64,000 bases of DNA from Nitrosomonas communis (GTDB taxonomy: Bacteria; Pseudomonadota; Gammaproteobacteria; Burkholderiales; Nitrosomonadaceae). The notes beneath the pieces were generated by a model. The model saw only the letters and a program-made list of their open reading frames with translations, had not been told where the DNA came from and searched no databases. Below are positions 63,295-64,000 of this stretch, in pieces. Location: NCBI RefSeq assembly GCF_024102715.1, contig NZ_JAGFJM010000052.1, positions 1-64,000 of the forward strand, written 5' to 3'. Position numbers and translations under genes: made by a program. Positions within the stretch are counted from its first letter, which is position 1. Each line of letters begins with the position of its first letter.

Positions 63295-64000
63295 TCATTC
63301 AATGATTTCATAAAGCGCTTCCAGCAATAACTGACGCAGTATCTGCCAGCGCCGCCCCCCGCTGACAACATGCTTCTGATTGATTTCCAGTTCGATTCCC
63401 ACATACGCCGCTGCTGAAAACTGACGACGCAAATAAGCAGTTAGGCCGTCCGCCTTCCCGGCATAGGGATAATTACGCCGGATAATTAATTCAAGCGTCT
63501 TTGTTTTAAGACTTGCCTGCCAGCGACAGCATAATGTGCGCTCACCCGCTCTCGCCGGATCATAAAGCAGGCCGATATCGGCATGGCGCACCTGCCCGTC
63601 GAGCACAGGCGTGAAACTATGTGCAGCAATATGAATCACCCGCCTTCCCTGGCGGGCCGCCTCAGCGATAGCCCCCTCGACTTGATTGCGATAAGGCAGA
63701 TAATAACGCCCCAGGATTTCGTGCCGAATGGATTTCGGCGCCCCTTTGGTTGCTTCGGAAAATAATCGGGGATGGCCAATAGAGCGGTTAAGATCAATCA
63801 GCAAACGGCTAGTGGTGGATACAAACAAAGACGCGCTCAGCGCCTGCGCCAACTCCTTCGCCATGCGCAATGCTCCACGATCATAACCACGATGACTACG
63901 CAGCAAGTGCTCAAACCCACGAAAGAGAGGTTGATATTGACGCGGGATACGATTGCCACCATGCTCACAAGTGATGACGAATTGCGTTGTTGCAGGCAAG
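63295..64000 (-). CDS. N-formylglutamate amidohydrolase-like protein (5' end may run off window)
   Basis: The 234 visible residues have the family signatures: FVITCEHGGNRIPRQYQPLF (metal-binding His), HRGYDRGALRMAKELA, LLIDLNRSIGHPRLFSE, VIHIAAHSFTPVLDGQVRHA then DIGLLYDPAR (His, Asp), and YVGIELEINQ. It is a zinc hydrolase related to N-formylglutamate deformylase and could act in histidine breakdown or on another amide. The first codon in view is TTG at the window edge; a start further upstream cannot be excluded. It is monocistronic as far as seen. Confidence 0.85.
   Translation of the reverse strand, partial: LPATTQFVITCEHGGNRIPRQYQPLFRGFEHLLRSHRGYDRGALRMAKELAQALSASLFVSTTSRLLIDLNRSIGHPRLFSEATKGAPKSIRHEILGRYYLPYRNQVEGAIAEAARQGRRVIHIAAHSFTPVLDGQVRHADIGLLYDPARAGERTLCCRWQASLKTKTLELIIRRNYPYAGKADGLTAYLRRQFSAAAYVGIELEINQKHVVSGGRRWQILRQLLLEALYEIIE

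Noticed and set aside
1..64000. CRISPR arrays, tRNA or rRNA genes
   Set aside because: No regularly spaced repeats and no tRNA-like TpsiC arms with matching acceptor stems were seen by eye.

Overview
The window looks like chromosome from an ammonia-oxidising betaproteobacterium of the Nitrosomonas group. The strongest evidence is a complete nitrosocyanin gene (45022-45435), a red copper protein known essentially only from such ammonia oxidisers. A monofunctional RelA, a UMF1-type MFS carrier, an exosortase-associated TIGR04073 protein and several di-heme peroxidases fit that group. No rRNA, tRNA or CRISPR array was found.

Layout. 0-0.4 kb: a sulfate permease (SulP) gene cut by an IS630-type transposase. 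0.6-5.3 kb: an operon DUF938 - SDR - DUF1326 - DUF2182 on the minus strand, divergent from a sigma-54 activator with a metanogen-output-type (MetOD1-like) sensor domain; a good -24/-12 promoter and an upstream palindrome lie between them. 5.4-11 kb: a histidine-rich di-heme peroxidase, a lipoprotein, the TIGR04073 protein, a UMF1 carrier and an orphan gene. 11.2-21.1 kb: a stress/dormancy block with an Hsp20, PAS and DUF2934 operon, a di-heme peroxidase / Tat phosphoesterase / cytochrome c operon, an HPF-cold-shock fusion with a CBS protein and a cysteine-rich membrane peptide, a PAS histidine kinase with a FixJ-type regulator, and a nitroreductase. Four promoters here share one composite element: TACGT-N6-ACGTA, then exactly 20 nt, then YGATA. 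21.2-32.4 kb: a surface-glycan locus with nonulosonate synthase and CMP transferase/phosphatase fusion, glycosyltransferases, an RgpF-like protein, a phospholipase D-like protein and an epimerase-SPW-VKOR-like fusion. 32.8-44.2 kb: mixed genes (orphan, RhlE helicase, exported unknown, kinase fusion, DksA-like, TauE, and a GGDEF-EAL gene split by an apparent 1-nt frameshift). 44.9-53.7 kb: nitrosocyanin with promoter and terminator, a GH114-like protein, a small HTH protein, a cation exchanger, a Lon-like protease and a DnaK paralogue. 54.3-59.2 kb: an accessory patch with an integrase stub, transposase remnant, small membrane protein, CHRD protein and PI-PLC-like protein. 59.3-64 kb: M18 aminopeptidase, RelA and an N-formylglutamate amidohydrolase-like gene running off the window.

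The most interesting systems are (1) the FixJ-type regulon, whose content (Hsp20, CBS, ribosome hibernation factor, nitroreductase, PAS kinase plus LuxR-type regulator) parallels the mycobacterial DosR dormancy regulon, and (2) the sigma-54 controlled DUF938/SDR/DUF1326/DUF2182 module.
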